A stretch of 32,092 bases of DNA from an uncultured Myxococcales bacterium (GCA_903883645.1 CAISBR010000176.1:1-32092); one strand, 5' to 3'. Shown: positions 8,517 through 18,266, counted from the first letter of the stretch. Numbers and translations are program-made. The notes: generated by a model from the sequence alone, not told the origin.

Positions 8517-9324
8517 ATGGCACCGATGGCACCGAAGTGAGGCACTGCCCCTTGACGCAGTGGACCTCGATCACAGAATCGAACGTCGCCTCGCCGATTT
8601 CCGCCTTGGTGGGCCCCTGCGGGCACTTGCACACCGGGTACTGGTTGCGGCAGTCGGCCTCGGCGGACGTAAAGGCCGGCACGACCTCGATCCACGCCCC
8701 CACTGCGGTCGTGTTGCCGCAGCAGTCCGTCTGGTGCACTACAAAGCCGCACTCTGCGTCTTGCGCACACACCTTGGTAAAGCTGGGGAAACTAATCGGA
8801 CTTTGGTCGCACTTTACCGGCACCACCATGCACGACTGCGGGCCAGGCTGCCAGTACGCGCAGCCGTTGCTATCGACCCCCTTCTTCCAGCCTACGGGCG
8901 CGGCGTCGCAGATGGTCATGCAGCCTTGTGGGCCTTTGGTGCCGCCGGTGTGGACACAATCGCAGCCGGGCGGGTCGAGCGGACAGCACTCGACAGCCGT
9001 ACCGCTAGTGTCTTGGCCAATGTCGATGCCAACGTCGGGCACGATGGCGTCGTTTGCATCCGTGCCGGTGTCACTGCCGGTGTCACTGCCGGTGTCCGCT
9101 GAGGCATCAGAGGCGGTCGAGTCGCCGCTAGTGGCCGTATCAGCCAACACGTTACTGTCTTTATCCGTAGTTGTATCCATGTCGCCCTGGCCGGCGGAGG
9201 TGCTGGTACTGGGCGTGGGCACTGGGTTGATCGCACAGCCCCATAGGCCGGCAAGCAGGGCCACCGCGAGCCAAGCGGCGCGCTTCTCATTGAAATTCTT
9301 GAGGCTGCAGCCAAGGGTACGCAT
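8515..9324 (-). CDS. Cys-rich lipoprotein, function unknown
   Basis: 269 residues from the ATG at 9324, chosen because GGAGG lies five bases upstream; earlier in-frame starts would bury the signal peptide. The signal sequence ends LAGLWGC, a lipobox-like site, at about residue 30. A linker of some 80 residues rich in Asp, Ser, Thr and Ala follows, including repeats of SDTG. The C-terminal 160 residues carry about 18 Cys, several in pairs (VECCPLD, TDCCGN), and end in a block of the form CAQDAECGFVVHQTDCC, followed by VCKCP and VKGQC. Such modules recur in myxobacterial secreted proteins, but no function is known. The last six residues are SVPSVP, encoded by a perfect 9-bp tandem duplication next to a dispersed box. 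Confidence 0.7.
   Translation of the reverse strand: MRTLGCSLKNFNEKRAAWLAVALLAGLWGCAINPVPTPSTSTSAGQGDMDTTTDKDSNVLADTATSGDSTASDASADTGSDTGSDTGTDANDAIVPDVGIDIGQDTSGTAVECCPLDPPGCDCVHTGGTKGPQGCMTICDAAPVGWKKGVDSNGCAYWQPGPQSCMVVPVKCDQSPISFPSFTKVCAQDAECGFVVHQTDCCGNTTAVGAWIEVVPAFTSAEADCRNQYPVCKCPQGPTKAEIGEATFDSVIEVHCVKGQCLTSVPSVP
8517..8534 (+). repeat. Perfect 9-bp tandem duplication at the lipoprotein 3' end
   Basis: ATGGCACCG occurs twice in direct succession (8517-8525, 8526-8534), immediately next to box copy 5. On the minus strand it encodes the terminal SVPSVP of the lipoprotein. Confidence 0.85.
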
Positions 9325-9361
9325 CGCTTCCTCCATCGCGGCTGGGTGACCTCTAGCATAG

Positions 9362-9436
9362 CAAGATGGGAGCCAGCTCCGCGAGTGCCCATCTTGTATG
9401 CCAAACCGACTGGCATGCAAAGGCCTTGCCGGCAAG
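9362..9436 (-). promoter_or_regulatory. Three consecutive inverted repeats, possible structured 5' leader
   Basis: Three perfect dyads follow one another upstream of the lipoprotein start at 9324. CAAGATGGG (9362-9370) pairs with CCCATCTTG (9388-9396). ATGCCA (9398-9403) pairs with TGGCAT (9411-9416). CTTGCCGGCAAG (9425-9436) is a 12-bp palindrome. Read on the minus strand they could form three hairpins in the leader of that mRNA or in a small RNA. They could also be protein binding sites. No known riboswitch was recognised. Confidence 0.45.
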
Positions 9437-9557
9437 TTTGCGAGCCCGCACGCCCTGGCACGAACAAAAATGCAGCGGAATGACCGCAGCTGTCGAACGA
9501 TTCAACATAACCGTCCGCGGAGCCAGCGCACCGATGCTCCTGCAATAACCTTCAATT

Positions 9558-9583
9558 ATTTCAACGAGTAGAAAATGGCTGCT
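9558..9583 (+). repeat. Dispersed box, copy 6
   Basis: The copy reads ATTTCAA, CGA, GTAGAAAATGG, CTGCT and is close to consensus. It lies 25 bp beyond the stop codon of the DUF1993 gene (9609-9611). Confidence 0.75.
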
Positions 9584-9608
9584 GTGCAAACGCCCCGTGC
9601 GAACGCCC
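9584..9608 (+). repeat. 13-bp tandem duplication between box copy 6 and a stop codon
   Basis: GTGCAAACGCCCC (9584-9596) is followed by GTGCGAACGCCC (9597-9608). The duplication exactly fills the interval between the box and the stop codon at 9609. Confidence 0.8.
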
Positions 9609-10118
9609 TTAGGCATCGACCAACGGCAACTGCCCAAGGTAGTCACCCTTGCCGATCGGCACGCCCCAGTGACGCAGCAGCGCGTAGGCCGTCACCACGT
9701 GAAAGTGGAAGTTGGGCAGCTGACGCACCACCACGTAGTCGTGCAGCCGCAGCTTCTTGTCGGGCGGGTAGCCGGCGGGGACCAAGCGGTCGGCGTCGAG
9801 GCTCACCGGCCCAGTCAGGTCGAGGCCATCGATGTAGGCGTGAGTCTTGGCAACTCGCTCGCGCAGGGTCGCCAGCGTCGTCTCGTCGTCGGCAAAGCGC
9901 GGCGCTACCTGCCCCGCCACGGCCGAAGCTGCGGCTTTGGCGGCATCGCACGCGATCTGCACTTGACGCGCAAGTGGGAACATATCGGGTGCCAGCCGCG
10001 CCTGCAGAAACACGTCGGACTGCAAGTTGTGCTGTGCGGCGTGCGCCTCGGCTTTGGCCAAAATGGCCTCTAGGTTGCTCAGCGTGCGATTGAACTGGCG
10101 AATCAGCGTGGGGTACAT
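9609..10118 (-). CDS. DUF1993 family protein
   Basis: 169 residues. The ATG at 10118 has GGAG seven bases upstream. The protein is a helical bundle beginning MYPTLIRQFNRTLSNLEAIL and containing LAPDMFPLARQVQIACDAAK near residues 46-65, then LRERVAKTHAYIDGL near 88-102. Near the C-terminus it has QLPNFHFHVVTAYALLRHWG followed by GKGDYLG. These blocks and the length match DUF1993, a small helical-bundle family of unknown biochemical role with a general resemblance to DinB-like bundles. It is soluble and monocistronic, divergent from the histidine kinase gene. Function cannot be inferred further from the sequence. Confidence 0.85.
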   Translation of the reverse strand: MYPTLIRQFNRTLSNLEAILAKAEAHAAQHNLQSDVFLQARLAPDMFPLARQVQIACDAAKAAASAVAGQVAPRFADDETTLATLRERVAKTHAYIDGLDLTGPVSLDADRLVPAGYPPDKKLRLHDYVVVRQLPNFHFHVVTAYALLRHWGVPIGKGDYLGQLPLVDA

Positions 10119-10238
10119 GGTCAACTCCAAGTGGGCGCCGTGGTGACGCTGCGCCGTTTTACACGGGTCGGTGCGCGGACGCTACCTCGCCTGCAACGCA
10201 GATCGCACAACACACTGAAATCGTGACGGCAGCAGTGG

Positions 10239-12737
10239 TTGACGCCCGGCATTGCGCCGAGTAGCCTCTGCCACGCTGCACCGCACGTCGGCGGCTACGA
10301 AAAGTGCTTTGACTGCGCGGACCGCACTGGCTCAGGCGTATCCAACTTGAAGAGTAATCGGACCAGCGAGAATCCCGCCAACCGCAGCCGCGGACTGTAC
10401 GCCTTTTTGCCCGCCGCAGTTTTTGTGGCGGGCACCCTGGCCACCGTCGCCTTTTGGCACGAGACGCAGAAGCTCGCCCACACCCGGATGCAACTCGCGT
10501 TCGATCTGTCGTTTCAGCGAGTGCTCGACACCGTGAAGGGGCGCAGTCGGGCCAACGAGCAGGTGCTGCGCGGTGTAGCGGGCCTATTCGACGGCGATAC
10601 CCAAGTAACCCGTTCAAAGTTTGCTGCTTTTGTCGCGGCGCTGCATCTCGACGAGCACTATCCGGGGATTCAGGGGGTCGGGTTCGCACAGCGCATCCCC
10701 GCGAGCCAGCTGGCCAATCACGAAGCCGCAGTGCAGGCCGAGGGCTTCGCCAACTACCGCGTTCGGCCGCCTGGGCTGCGCGACCCGTATAGCTCAATCG
10801 TCTTCCTTGAGCCCTTCGACTGGCGCAACCAGCGCGCGTTCGGCTACGACATGTTTGCAGAAGCGGTGCGCCACACGGCGATGGAGCAGGCGCGCGTCAG
10901 CGGCCACGCCGCCATGTCGGGCAAGGTCAAGCTGGTGCAAGAGACGGAAACGCAGGTACAGGCCGGGTTCTTGTTGTATGTTCCTGTGTTCGAGCACGCG
11001 CCCCTAACCACGGCGCAGGCCCCAGGTGACCGCAAGCTGCTGGGCTGGGCCTATTCGCCGGTGCGTGTCCGCGACCTGATCGAGGGCATGTTCCGCACGG
11101 ATCTGGCCAACCAAAGGCAGTGGATGAGCCTGACGATCCACGACGGGGAGCGACCGGACAGCGACTCGCTGCTGTTTGCCTCGGACCCGACGCCATCGGC
11201 CGACAACGAGGTGCTGAGCGCAAAGGCCACGATTCTGCTCGCCGGGCACGCATGGACCCTGTCAGCCGCATCGCGGCCAGCGTTTTACGCGGCGCACGCT
11301 ACCGGTGCACCGGTACTCAACTTGCTAGCCGGAATGGTGATTTCGCTTCTCCTGGCTGTGCTAATCAACGTGCTAGCGCGCAACAATGCCCGCATCTCGC
11401 GAGCCCTAGAAGCTACGGCAGCGGCCAATACCGAGCTGGATGCTAGCGAAAAAGCCCTGCAGATCAGTACTGTCGAACTGCAGCGGCACCGCCATCACCT
11501 CGAGGATCTGGTGGCCGAGCAAACCACCGCGCTAAAGCAGTCGAACGCCGAATTGCTGCGCGCCAAAGACGCTGCCGAGGCGGCCAACCGCGCCAAAGAT
11601 TCGTTCTTGGCCAACATGAGCCACGAAATTCGCACACCGCTCAACGCGATTAGCGGTATGAATTACTTGGTACGTCGCGACGGGGTAGCGCCGCAGCAGG
11701 CAGACCGGCTTGGCAAGGTAGACGACGCTGTCGGGCATCTTCTTGATATTATTGACGACATCCTTGACATCTCTAAGATTGAGGCGGGCAAGTTCAGCCT
11801 CGATCCCGCGCCGCTCGACCTGAGCAAGCTGGTGCACAACACTTCGGCCATGCTGGGGGGGCAGGTAGAAAGTCGCGGTCTTACCCTGCGGGTCGAAGTG
11901 GGCGAGCTGCCCGTGCCCCTGCTGGGCGACGCAAAGCGCCTGCGGCAATGCCTGCTAAACTATTTGAACAACGCCCTCAAGTTCACCAGCCAAGGCTCGA
12001 TTACCCTGCGAGCTCAGTGTATTGCAACGACCACCAGCGACGTGAAGGTGCGGTTTGAAGTCGCCGACACAGGCATCGGCATCGATGCGGAGTCGCTGGG
12101 CCGCCTCTTCATGCCGTTTGAACAGGCCGATAACTCGACCACGCGGCGATATGGCGGCACGGGACTGGGGTTAGTCATCACGCGGCGGCTGGCCGAGCTG
12201 ATGGACGGCGAGGCCGGCGTCGCCAGCGAGCTGGGAGCGGGCAGCACGTTCTGGTTTACCGCCCGCTTGCCGCGTTCGAGGCAGAGCATCGCAGAGGACG
12301 AGCCTACGATGGATGAAGACGCCGAACTAGTGCTCAGCCGAGACCACGCCGGCACGCGGGTGCTGCTCGCCGAAGACGACTTGGTCAGCCGCGAGTTGGC
12401 GCGCGAGCTACTCGCAGATGTGGGCCTGCAGGTCGACACAGCGAGCGATGGCCATGAGGCGGTGCTCTCCGTAGAACAACACCCTTACGCCTTGATTTTT
12501 ATGGATATGCAGATGCCTGTGCTTGGGGGCCTCGACGCTAGTCGCGCCATTCGCCGCCTGCCACACGGGGCGAACGCGCCCATTGTGGCCATGACAGCCA
12601 ATGCGTTTGCCGAAGACCGCGCCGCGTGCCTTGAGTCGGGCATGAACGACTTCATCGCCAAACCCATTGCGCCTAAGCTGTTGTATAGCATAGTGTTGCG
12701 CTGGCTTCGCGCCGCGCCGGGGCCCAAGCTGCCCTAG
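10239..12737 (+). CDS. CHASE-domain hybrid sensor histidine kinase
   Basis: Up to 832 residues. No ATG or GTG is available near the N-terminus: candidates are TTG at 10239 or TTG at 10347, the latter shortening the protein by 36 residues. A membrane segment near 53-73 precedes an extracytoplasmic CHASE domain (about 80-345, with [12 protein letters not shown] and [18 protein letters not shown]). A second membrane segment lies near 358-380. A coiled coil leads into the HisKA domain with the phosphorylated His462 in [12 protein letters not shown]. The HATPase domain has DTGIGI near 610 and [10 protein letters not shown] near 638. A C-terminal receiver domain has the acidic pair in LLAEDD near 709-714, Asp756 in FMDMQMP and Lys in FIAKPI. 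It should autophosphorylate on ATP and relay to Asp756. No cognate Hpt or output regulator is adjacent, and the convergent chemosensory operon is not obviously linked. Confidence 0.9.
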   Translation: MTPGIAPSSLCHAAPHVGGYEKCFDCADRTGSGVSNLKSNRTSENPANRSRGLYAFLPAAVFVAGTLATVAFWHETQKLAHTRMQLAFDLSFQRVLDTVKGRSRANEQVLRGVAGLFDGDTQVTRSKFAAFVAALHLDEHYPGIQGVGFAQRIPASQLANHEAAVQAEGFANYRVRPPGLRDPYSSIVFLEPFDWRNQRAFGYDMFAEAVRHTAMEQARVSGHAAMSGKVKLVQETETQVQAGFLLYVPVFEHAPLTTAQAPGDRKLLGWAYSPVRVRDLIEGMFRTDLANQRQWMSLTIHDGERPDSDSLLFASDPTPSADNEVLSAKATILLAGHAWTLSAASRPAFYAAHATGAPVLNLLAGMVISLLLAVLINVLARNNARISRALEATAAANTELDASEKALQISTVELQRHRHHLEDLVAEQTTALKQSNAELLRAKDAAEAANRAKDSFLANMSHEIRTPLNAISGMNYLVRRDGVAPQQADRLGKVDDAVGHLLDIIDDILDISKIEAGKFSLDPAPLDLSKLVHNTSAMLGGQVESRGLTLRVEVGELPVPLLGDAKRLRQCLLNYLNNALKFTSQGSITLRAQCIATTTSDVKVRFEVADTGIGIDAESLGRLFMPFEQADNSTTRRYGGTGLGLVITRRLAELMDGEAGVASELGAGSTFWFTARLPRSRQSIAEDEPTMDEDAELVLSRDHAGTRVLLAEDDLVSRELARELLADVGLQVDTASDGHEAVLSVEQHPYALIFMDMQMPVLGGLDASRAIRRLPHGANAPIVAMTANAFAEDRAACLESGMNDFIAKPIAPKLLYSIVLRWLRAAPGPKLP

Positions 12738-12755
12738 GCGCTCGTCGGCAAGGCC

Positions 12756-13814
12756 TTACAAGTGGGCAGTAAGCTTGAGCAACTCAGCGGCGATGGCGGC
12801 TGGTGGCAGCACATGGGTGGCCGCGCCTAAGCGCACCGCCTCGCCCGGCATGCCAAACACCAGCGAAGTAGTGGCATCTTGGGCAAAAGTTACCGCGCCG
12901 GCGCGCCGCATCGCGCCCAGCTCCGCGGCACCATCGGAGCCCATACCCGTGAGCAATACGCCCACAGACTGGGGCCCCAAATTCGCCGCCACCGAGCGAA
13001 ACATGACCGAAACGGCCGGAACCATGCCGTGTTCTGCAGGCCCCACACGCAGTTGCACCTTGCGGCCCGCGTCGACCGACAGGTGACTACCGTGCGGCGC
13101 CAACAGCACTCGCCCCGGCAACAGCTGCTCGCCGGCCTGCGCGACGGCCACGTCGATATCGAGCGCCTTGTTCAGCCACTGCGCCATCGACTCGGTAAAA
13201 CCGGCGGCAATATGCTGGACTACGCAGATCGGCAACGGAAATTTCTTGCTTAGACGGCCTAGCAACTCCATCAGGGCCACGGGCCCGCCGGTCGACGCCC
13301 CCAGCACGACCACGGCCTTGTCGGTGAGGCGCGCGGTGGGGGTACGCGGCACGGTCGTACTCGGCACCGCTGCCGGCATGGTACGGGTGTTCTTGTATTG
13401 GTAGCGCCGCACCAGCCGCACTTCGCTGCAAGTGCGAATGGTGTCCTGCAACTCTTTGCACGACCTAGCATAATCGGGATGCGACAGCGCCGGCGGCCGC
13501 GACAGCACGGCCACAGCCCCCGCCTCTAACGCACGCATTGTCACGGCTTGGGCTCTTACGTCGCTCAGACCGCTCACCACCACGATTGGAATCGGCGCGG
13601 TCTCCATGATTCCGCGCGTTGCGGCGTACCCATCGATCCCGGGCATGTCGAGGTCCATGGTGATGACGTCGGGCTTGACCCGCTTAGCCATCTCTAGCGC
13701 TTCTGCGCCGTTGGCCGCCATGCCGACCACTTGCATATCGGGCGCCGCCTCAATGGCGTGGCGAACGTGCAGACGCGCCAAGGCCGAGTCGTCAACCAGC
13801 AGTACTTTGATCAC
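12756..13814 (-). CDS. cheB: Chemotaxis response regulator protein-glutamate methylesterase CheB
   Basis: 352 residues in the normal two-domain layout. The receiver domain has Asp8/Asp9 in LLVDDS and phospho-acceptor Asp54 in ITMDLDMP. A linker of about 45 residues (120-165) follows. The methylesterase domain carries the full catalytic triad: Ser174 in GASTGG, His201 in VQHIAAGF and Asp294 in GMGSDG. It removes methyl groups (and deamidates Gln) on chemoreceptor signalling helices when phosphorylated by CheA, opposing CheR. It is the last gene of the eight-gene chemosensory operon, 54 bp after cheA, and converges with the histidine kinase gene with only 18 bp between stops. Its intact triad contrasts with the degenerate paralogue that opens the operon. 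Confidence 0.95.
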   Translation of the reverse strand: MIKVLLVDDSALARLHVRHAIEAAPDMQVVGMAANGAEALEMAKRVKPDVITMDLDMPGIDGYAATRGIMETAPIPIVVVSGLSDVRAQAVTMRALEAGAVAVLSRPPALSHPDYARSCKELQDTIRTCSEVRLVRRYQYKNTRTMPAAVPSTTVPRTPTARLTDKAVVVLGASTGGPVALMELLGRLSKKFPLPICVVQHIAAGFTESMAQWLNKALDIDVAVAQAGEQLLPGRVLLAPHGSHLSVDAGRKVQLRVGPAEHGMVPAVSVMFRSVAANLGPQSVGVLLTGMGSDGAAELGAMRRAGAVTFAQDATTSLVFGMPGEAVRLGAATHVLPPAAIAAELLKLTAHL

Positions 13815-13868
13815 GTTCCCTCATTCTATCGTACGCCAGCGCCGCTATGCCACCAGCTACGGTCGCAG

Positions 13869-16178
13869 TTACAGCCAGCGCTCAAGCGCCTGCAGCAGCA
13901 CCGTCGGCTCAAAATTGCGTTTGACCACATAGGCATTGGCCCCTGCGGCCGCACCGCGGCTTCGATCAGCGCGGCTCTCGAGCGAGGTAACCAATATCAC
14001 CGGCAAGTCGGCCAGCTTGGGGTCGGCGCGCACGGCGGCGGTCAGCTCAAAGCCATTCATCACGGGCATCTCAACGTCGGAGACGAGCGCATCGCAGTGC
14101 TCAGCCTGCAACATCGCCAGCGCCTCGGCGCCATTGCCCGCCGACCAAACCTTGTAGCCCGCCCCTTCTAGCACGTGCACAAGCAGCAACCGCGCAGTCG
14201 CCGAGTCTTCGGCCACCATAATTGTCGCTTGGCCGCCCGCCCGCAAATGGCCCGGCACGGGCACATCGAAGGCAGGCATATCAGCAGAACTACTCGATAA
14301 AGCGACATGGCGGCGCGTCACGGCGAGCAACTGCCCCGGGTCGAGCACTGGTACCAGTGCGTGCGAAGCCAGCGTAGCGACCCCAGACACACCGCGGACA
14401 CTGCGCAGCAAAGGCCCGAGCCCCTTGACCAGGCCCTCTTGCTCACCGAAAAGCGCGTCGACCACCAGCACCACGCGCCGGCCACCGGCTTGAATCACCA
14501 GACCAATTTCGCTCGAGCCGCTTTCGCTCGCACCATCGCGGCGAGGGCTGGCGGGCAAGCCGAGCAAGCTATCGAGCCGATGGGCCGGCAGCTGCGCACC
14601 ATCTACGGCAAGCGACGTCGTACCCGACACGGTGCCCAGGCTCTGCGTCTGCCACCGCAGCGCACGCTCGACCGCGCGGCTGGGCACCACAAAGTTTGAG
14701 CCCCCCGCCTGCACCACAACCCCGCGAAAACTAGCCAGACTCACCGGCAGGCGCAGCACAAAAGCTGTACCTTCGCCCGAGGTCGCGCCCACACGCGCCG
14801 TGCCACCCAGCGCTTCGATAGCCTGGCGCACAATGGCCAAGCCCAAGCCGCGGCCCGACAGCGAGCTCACCTTTTCGGCGGTCGACAGCTCGGTAGCAAA
14901 GGCCAAGTCGGCGACCATCGCGTCGCTCCAACTTTGCAGGTCGCTGGCGTCGGCGAGCCCAAGCGCCACCGCACGTTCCCTCAGCCGAGCAAAGTTCAGG
15001 CCGCGACCGTCGTCTTCGATGCGCAGCTCGACCGTATCGACGCCCACATGTTGAGCAATTAGGCTAATTTGCGCCGTAACCGGCTTGCCCGCAGTGCGCC
15101 GCTCCGCCGCCGACTCGATGCCATGATCGACCGCATTGCGCAGCAGGTGCACCAACGGGTCGCGCAGCGCCTCTAGAATGCGCCGGTCCACGCTGATGCC
15201 CGCATCGTGCACCGCCAGTTGCATCGGCTTGGCCTGGTCGCGCCCCAGGTCGCGCACCAGCTTGTGGAAAGGCTCGAGCGCCCCAACCATCGGCTGCAGC
15301 AGCACCGCACGCGCCGCGTCCGTCAAATCGCGCACTTGCCGGTCGAGGGTCGCGCAATCTTGCGCCAAGGACTGCTCGAGCTGGCGCACCTCGGCCAACA
15401 TCGACTTGACCATACCCACGACTTGGTCGCCTAGCGGCGGGGCTTCGCGTGTAAATTCCTCGTCTTCAAGGGCCTTGCGCCACGCTGCCACGCGCCCCAT
15501 CAGCGCCCGCACTTCGGCCAAACGCGCTCGCTGCGAAAACGCCGCGCCCAGCAGATCTTCGGAGTGGGCAAACAACGCTTCAATTTTGCGGACCTGAACC
15601 CGAATCACCGCATCTGCGCCGGCCTGGGGCAAGGTATGAGCGCCGCTCGCCTGCCGCTGCCGGGGCAGAGCGGCTATGGTCTGCGTGGCCGACGCGATCG
15701 GCGCGGTCGACGGTGGCACAGCCGATTCGGCGGGCAGGTGAGCGACCGGCTGCACTACGCTGGGCGGCGGCGCAGGCGGTTCTGCAACACTTGGCGTACT
15801 GGCTACGCGGTTCAGACGCTCGGCAATCCCATCGGCATCGACATCGGTCACGTTGGGGTCCGCAAGCAGGCGATCCACAGCGGCAATGGCACCTTGCAGC
15901 TCGTCCCACTGGGCCGGCTGGGGCCGCAACTGCCCCGAACGCATGGCCGCAAGCACATTTTCGAGCGCCTGGCAGATCCGCTCGACCGGCGCCAAACCCA
16001 CCGTGCGCGCCGCGCCCTTTAGGCTGTGGGCCTGGCGATACACGCGCACAATCAGCGGCTCGCCATCGGCATCGACCACGCCGCGCTCTAAGTCGAGCAG
16101 CCCCGCCGTCATGCCCTGGACGTGCTCGACCGCCTCGAGGGCGAAGGCCGCCATCAGTTCGCGTTCGAAGTCGTCCAT
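13869..16178 (-). CDS. cheA: Chemotaxis kinase CheA fused to a receiver domain
   Basis: 769 residues from the ATG at 16178, with GGGTGG just upstream. Order: Hpt domain (about 1-105) with phospho-His51 in QAHSLKG; a Pro/Ala/Ser-rich linker to about 185; a dimerisation-like helical region (about 190-300); HATPase with N-box LRNAVDHGIES near 346, EDDGRGL near 388 and GRGLGLAI near 442; CheW-like coupling domain (about 483-630); and a C-terminal receiver with acidic residues in VAEDS near 654 and Asp701 in LVSDVEMP. It lacks a separate CheY/CheB-binding P2 domain between Hpt and kinase. Hybrid CheAs with a fused receiver occur in systems for alternative cellular functions such as Frz. Receptor-controlled phosphate can go to the fused receiver (often a sink), CheB and perhaps the REC-cyclase. 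Confidence 0.93.
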   Translation of the reverse strand: MDDFERELMAAFALEAVEHVQGMTAGLLDLERGVVDADGEPLIVRVYRQAHSLKGAARTVGLAPVERICQALENVLAAMRSGQLRPQPAQWDELQGAIAAVDRLLADPNVTDVDADGIAERLNRVASTPSVAEPPAPPPSVVQPVAHLPAESAVPPSTAPIASATQTIAALPRQRQASGAHTLPQAGADAVIRVQVRKIEALFAHSEDLLGAAFSQRARLAEVRALMGRVAAWRKALEDEEFTREAPPLGDQVVGMVKSMLAEVRQLEQSLAQDCATLDRQVRDLTDAARAVLLQPMVGALEPFHKLVRDLGRDQAKPMQLAVHDAGISVDRRILEALRDPLVHLLRNAVDHGIESAAERRTAGKPVTAQISLIAQHVGVDTVELRIEDDGRGLNFARLRERAVALGLADASDLQSWSDAMVADLAFATELSTAEKVSSLSGRGLGLAIVRQAIEALGGTARVGATSGEGTAFVLRLPVSLASFRGVVVQAGGSNFVVPSRAVERALRWQTQSLGTVSGTTSLAVDGAQLPAHRLDSLLGLPASPRRDGASESGSSEIGLVIQAGGRRVVLVVDALFGEQEGLVKGLGPLLRSVRGVSGVATLASHALVPVLDPGQLLAVTRRHVALSSSSADMPAFDVPVPGHLRAGGQATIMVAEDSATARLLLVHVLEGAGYKVWSAGNGAEALAMLQAEHCDALVSDVEMPVMNGFELTAAVRADPKLADLPVILVTSLESRADRSRGAAAGANAYVVKRNFEPTVLLQALERWL

Positions 16179-16214
16179 GCTAACCACCCGCTTGCGCCAA
16201 ACTGGCCGTAAACG

Positions 16215-18254
16215 CTAGACCTTGTACCACTCAACAATGTTCTGCAGGTCGCGACCCACTTGGTCGAGCGCCCGCGACGACTCTTGCACCGCGCGCGCTC
16301 CGTCCGCGTTCTGCGCGCTGGCCAGGCGAATGCTCTCGATAGCGCCGGCCACCTGATTCATGCCGATTACCTGCTGCTGACCCGATACCAGGATTTGACT
16401 GGCCGCCTGCGCCGCCTCGCCCAGCGTCGCCGCCAGCTCGCGCACCACATTGCCCGCCGCCACGGACTGCGTCATCACCGCGTCAATTGACCGGGTGCCC
16501 GTCTCCGTCGCCGACACCGCCGCTGCGGCAGCGCGCTCAATCTCGCCCAGAATCAGCGGAATCTCAGTCGTTGCCTGACGCGAACGCTCGGCTAGGCCGC
16601 GAATTTCTTGCGCCACCACACCAAAGCCGCGACCGTGCTCGCCCGCCTTGGCCGCCTCGATCGCCGCGTTCACCGCTAGCAGGTTGGCTTGGTCAAAAAT
16701 CTCGTTGACCGTGCTAATCACCGTGCCGATGGAGCGCGTTTGCTCGCTGAGGCGGTACATGCGCCCGGCCACACCGTTAATCTGCTCTTGCAGCTGGGTC
16801 AGGTCGGTGAGCGTGCGGTCGGTGGCCCCTTGCGAATCGCCCGCCAAATCGACGGCACGCCGCGCACTATCGGCTACCAGCTGGGCTTTTTGGCTCGCGA
16901 GCATGGCCGTCTGCTTGACCTCTTCGGTAGTGGCGCTCGTCTCGGCCACCGCGGTCGCCGTCTCGCTGACCGACGACGCCAGCTCGGCCATCGACGTTGT
17001 AATTTCGGCCGTTGCCGCCGCGATGGTCGAGGTGTTGCCCGAAATGGCCGTGGCCTGCTGCCCCAGCCGGGCGGTCATTAGAGCAAATGATATTGCAATT
17101 TCAGCAACTTCGTCGGTACGGGTGCAGGGATCAATCGACACCGCCAAGTTGCCCTGCGCCACCTGCGCGACCGCGTTCGAGATGTTGAGCAGCGGCTCGG
17201 ACAGGCGCCGCGACAGCCACCACGACACCAGCACGATGGCCAAGATACCGATGAGCACCTCGGTCAGCATCTTGACGCCAAGTTGCTCAACAGACGCGTA
17301 CACTTCGGTGGTATCCATATCGGCCACGAGCACCCACTCGAGCCCGGTCGCGTCCTTGATGCCCAGCGGCGAATAGTGCGACACCACCGACTCGCCACGG
17401 TAGTCGATCGATGCCCCCACACCCGTCGTCCCGCCCAGGGCCGCGCGCACGGAATCGGTGTCTACTTTGCGCTTCAACACCGTGGATTCTTTGAGAAAGC
17501 GCGAGTCCGAACGCATCAGCATGTCGGCGCCCACTATGTACACTTCGCCGGTTTCGCCCAGGCCGGTGCGGTCGCCAATGATGTGACCGAGCACCGCAGC
17601 ATCGAATTGTACGGCATTTACAGCCACTATCTTGCCATCACGATCGTGCACGGGCGACAAGATGAACATCGCCGGCTTCTTGGCCGCCTCGTAGTAGGCG
17701 TAATCCGTCACCACCACCTGATTGAGCGCGATTACCTTCTTGGTCGCCACCGCCAAGTTGCTCTCGCGGTAAGGCCCGGTAAACAGGTTGGTGCCCAGGT
17801 CGGGCTCGCGGCTGTAGTTGAACATCACCGTGCCCGAAGCGGCGTCGATCAGGTAAACATCTGCATATTCGCCCTCTTTCACCACATTGAGCATCATGGC
17901 GTGCGCTTGAGCCCACACGGCCTGATACTCGGGCTTTTTGGGGTCGAACGACTCCACCACGGTCCCTGTCGCGGCCAAGTAGTGGTCGACCGCCTCGAGC
18001 GAATTCCGCAGACTCATGGTGTCGGCACGCAAGACGGCCCGGCGCGTCATGGTGTAGAAGTACGTTTGGATAATCGCCTGCCGCGACGAAGCCTTGGCCG
18101 CCAGTTTTTCGTGCGTTTGCTGCGTCAGCAGCCCGCGCGCGGTCATGTACGCCGGCCCAAGAATAAGCAGCAGCGGCACCAGCGCCACCAGCAAAAACTG
18201 CAGCGTCAGGTGGAACATCATCTTGCGCGAGGCGCTATTATTGAACCAGCTCAT
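16215..18254 (-). CDS. Methyl-accepting chemotaxis protein with dCache sensor
   Basis: 679 residues. GGAGG lies nine bases upstream of the ATG at 18254. First membrane helix about 14-36; periplasmic double-Cache domain about 40-325, with the membrane-proximal FNYSREPDLGTNL and GEVYIVGADMLMRSDSRF motifs; second helix about 331-349; HAMP about 350-402; then the cytoplasmic signalling hairpin to the end. The tip region is conserved (NEIFDQANLLAVNAAIEAAK near 517-536, then GEHGRGFGVVAQEIRGLAERS). It senses a small extracellular ligand, unknown here, and controls CheA through CheW. It ends WYKV and has no NWETF-type pentapeptide for tethering CheR. It lies in the operon between cheW and cheA (12 bp and 36 bp gaps) and is the only receptor in it. 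Confidence 0.93.
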   Translation of the reverse strand: MSWFNNSASRKMMFHLTLQFLLVALVPLLLILGPAYMTARGLLTQQTHEKLAAKASSRQAIIQTYFYTMTRRAVLRADTMSLRNSLEAVDHYLAATGTVVESFDPKKPEYQAVWAQAHAMMLNVVKEGEYADVYLIDAASGTVMFNYSREPDLGTNLFTGPYRESNLAVATKKVIALNQVVVTDYAYYEAAKKPAMFILSPVHDRDGKIVAVNAVQFDAAVLGHIIGDRTGLGETGEVYIVGADMLMRSDSRFLKESTVLKRKVDTDSVRAALGGTTGVGASIDYRGESVVSHYSPLGIKDATGLEWVLVADMDTTEVYASVEQLGVKMLTEVLIGILAIVLVSWWLSRRLSEPLLNISNAVAQVAQGNLAVSIDPCTRTDEVAEIAISFALMTARLGQQATAISGNTSTIAAATAEITTSMAELASSVSETATAVAETSATTEEVKQTAMLASQKAQLVADSARRAVDLAGDSQGATDRTLTDLTQLQEQINGVAGRMYRLSEQTRSIGTVISTVNEIFDQANLLAVNAAIEAAKAGEHGRGFGVVAQEIRGLAERSRQATTEIPLILGEIERAAAAAVSATETGTRSIDAVMTQSVAAGNVVRELAATLGEAAQAASQILVSGQQQVIGMNQVAGAIESIRLASAQNADGARAVQESSRALDQVGRDLQNIVEWYKV

Positions 18255-18266
18255 CGGGTTATCCTC

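Noticed and set aside
12738..12755. Possible terminator between the convergent histidine kinase and cheB genes
   Set aside because: Only 18 bp separate the stops and there is no GC-rich stem with a T-run on either strand.
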